Below, in pieces: positions 62,912 to 64,000 of a DNA stretch of 64,000 nt. The DNA lies in contig NZ_ABLD01000005.1 of NCBI RefSeq assembly GCF_000172415.1, positions 186,001-250,000 of the forward strand. Direction: 5' to 3'. The position numbers and the translations under genes were made by a program. Position 1 is the stretch's first letter. Each line of letters opens with the position of its first letter. The notes under the pieces are model-generated. The model was not told the DNA's origin. It searched no databases and saw only the letters and a list, made by a program, of their open reading frames with translations. The DNA comes from Paraburkholderia graminis C4D1M. GTDB taxonomy: Bacteria; Pseudomonadota; Gammaproteobacteria; Burkholderiales; Burkholderiaceae.

Positions 62912-64000
62912 ATGGCAGGGTCGAGCACAATCGGAAGACGGGCCGGCAAAATCGTCGCATGGATACTGGCGATCATCGTCATTCTGATAGTGGCGCTCAC
63001 GGTTTTCATTCTGACCTTCGACTGGAACCGCGCGCGGCCTTATGTCAATGACAAGGTCACGCAGGCCATCGGCCGGCAGTTCACGATCAACGGCGATCTG
63101 AAGGTCGGCTTGCGGCGTCCGGTCGGCGAGACCGGCTTGAAAAGCTGGGTGCCGTGGCCGCGCTTCTCGGCGGCGAACATCACCATCGCGAATCCGGACT
63201 GGGCCAAGCGCCCGCAGTTCGCGACACTCGACGAAATCGATTTCCAGGTGAAGGTGCTGCCGCTTCTCGCGCACGACATCGTGATCCCCGCGATCAATCT
63301 GGTGAATCCTTCCGTCGATCTCGAACGCATGCTCGACGGACGTAACAACTGGACCTTCGAGCTGCCGAAGTCGAAGACGCCGTCGCAGTGGAAGCTGCAG
63401 TTGCATGACATCGTGTTCGCGAAGGGCAACATCGCGCTGTCCGATCAGCAGAAGAAGGTCGACGCGCAGATGGTCGTCGATACGCTCGGCCAGCCGATTC
63501 CGATCGGCGAGGCGATGAAGCAGCAGGAAGAGGCGTCGCGCAAGGCATCGGCGGAAGCGGTGGGCAAGGACGGCGCGAAGAAGCTGAGCGCGCAGGCCGA
63601 TGCGCAGGCGGCCTCGGCGGCGTCCGCTGCTTCCGCGGCCGCGGCGCGCGGGGCTTCCGCGACGGATGTGCATGCGTCGGGGACCACGGCGGCCACGGGC
63701 GCTTCGGGTGGGCTGGTCGCGGGCGGTTCGAAGGGGGCAAGCGCGACAGCGAGTGCGCGGTCAGGCGCGAGCGGCGCGGTGGGTACATCGGCTGCGACGC
63801 CGAGCGATGCACGCGGCGCGAGCACCGCCAATGGAGCCAATGGAGCGAACCGCGCCAGCGATGCAAACGGAACGAGCGGCACGCACGAAGCCAACGGCGC
63901 CAACGAGGCCAGCAATACGAACCCCGCCAGCGCCGCCAACACCGCCCGCAACGGCAAACCCGACCTGCCGCCGTACGCGATCGGCTGGACCTTGAAAGGC
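62912..64000 (+). CDS. AsmA-family protein, N-terminal part (3' end outside window)
   Basis: An open frame of 363 codons runs off the right edge. It starts with a short basic n-region and one membrane segment (IVAWILAIIVILIVALTVFILT), then AsmA-type sequence (DWNRARPYVNDKVTQAIGRQFTINGDLKVG, then LSAANITIANPDWAKRPQF-like phrases). AsmA proteins span the periplasm as lipid-transfer bridges and affect outer-membrane phospholipid. Residues about 205-355 are an Ala/Ser/Gly/Asn/Thr-rich insert with no structure evident, after which AsmA-like sequence (PYAIGWTLKG) resumes. ATG 62912 has GGAG 10 bases upstream. Confidence 0.85.
   Translation, partial: MAGSSTIGRRAGKIVAWILAIIVILIVALTVFILTFDWNRARPYVNDKVTQAIGRQFTINGDLKVGLRRPVGETGLKSWVPWPRFSAANITIANPDWAKRPQFATLDEIDFQVKVLPLLAHDIVIPAINLVNPSVDLERMLDGRNNWTFELPKSKTPSQWKLQLHDIVFAKGNIALSDQQKKVDAQMVVDTLGQPIPIGEAMKQQEEASRKASAEAVGKDGAKKLSAQADAQAASAASAASAAAARGASATDVHASGTTAATGASGGLVAGGSKGASATASARSGASGAVGTSAATPSDARGASTANGANGANRASDANGTSGTHEANGANEASNTNPASAANTARNGKPDLPPYAIGWTLKG

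Overview
This is a GC-rich (roughly 63-65% by eye) chromosomal window from a beta-proteobacterium of the Burkholderiaceae. Paraburkholderia or Burkholderia is the best guess. Three things point there: the gene order ffs-dnaX-ybaB-recR, surE-pcm-nlpD-rpoS and phaC-phaA-phaB-phaR; close resemblance of the PHA enzymes, including BktB, to the Cupriavidus/Burkholderia set; and many -10 boxes of the form TACAAT. No insertion sequence, prophage, tRNA, rRNA operon or CRISPR array was seen. The window looks like core chromosome with a few accessory pockets.

Layout. 1-2549: end of threonine synthase, then molybdenum cofactor genes moeA-moaD-moaE. 2586-3947: a divergent nitric-oxide pair (group III truncated hemoglobin and NsrR). 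4080-6768: clpB with an RpoH-type promoter and a strong terminator. 6841-8168: a frame-disrupted YidB/DUF937 gene and an exported helix-hairpin-helix protein with a histone-H1-like tail. 8450-9374: a MerR regulator with a textbook operator and a carboxymuconolactone-decarboxylase-like partner. 9568-12711: MATE exporter plus GT39-like membrane glycosyltransferase. 13037-16558: L31 type B, a frameshifted mtfA, an MFS pump and its MerR regulator. 16613-18535: rho and trxA. 18962-23737: SRP RNA, dnaX, ybaB, recR. 23810-28036: family III CoA-transferase with a NitT/TauT-type ABC importer. 28133-34070: quinone oxidoreductase, surE-pcm-nlpD-rpoS and a PolB-like exonuclease. 34162-38817: rlmD, bamD, rluD and pgeF. 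39192-44142: the polyhydroxybutyrate cluster. 44424-50024: rimO, a KDG-type sugar kinase, bktB, an exported protein and metC. 50230-51820: two small membrane proteins and serB. 52260-58050: cytochrome P450, Ku and LigD (non-homologous end joining), and a small hydrophilic protein. 58070-60212: LysR regulator divergent from a zinc-type dehydrogenase. 60609-64000: exported protein, FetAB-type ABC exporter and the start of an AsmA-family protein.

How it fits together. PhaA, PhaB and PhaC make polyhydroxybutyrate from acetyl-CoA, PhaR senses the granules, and BktB nearby could supply longer-chain precursors. RpoS, ClpB, Ku/LigD and NsrR/hemoglobin add stress capacity. Two genes (the DUF937 gene and mtfA) are broken by small indels, mostly at C or G runs. 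That suggests either sequence errors or recent decay. Two unexplained non-coding repeat zones, 57505-57643 (9-bp period) and 60223-60395, are the least ordinary DNA in the window. No convincing wholly new system was found.
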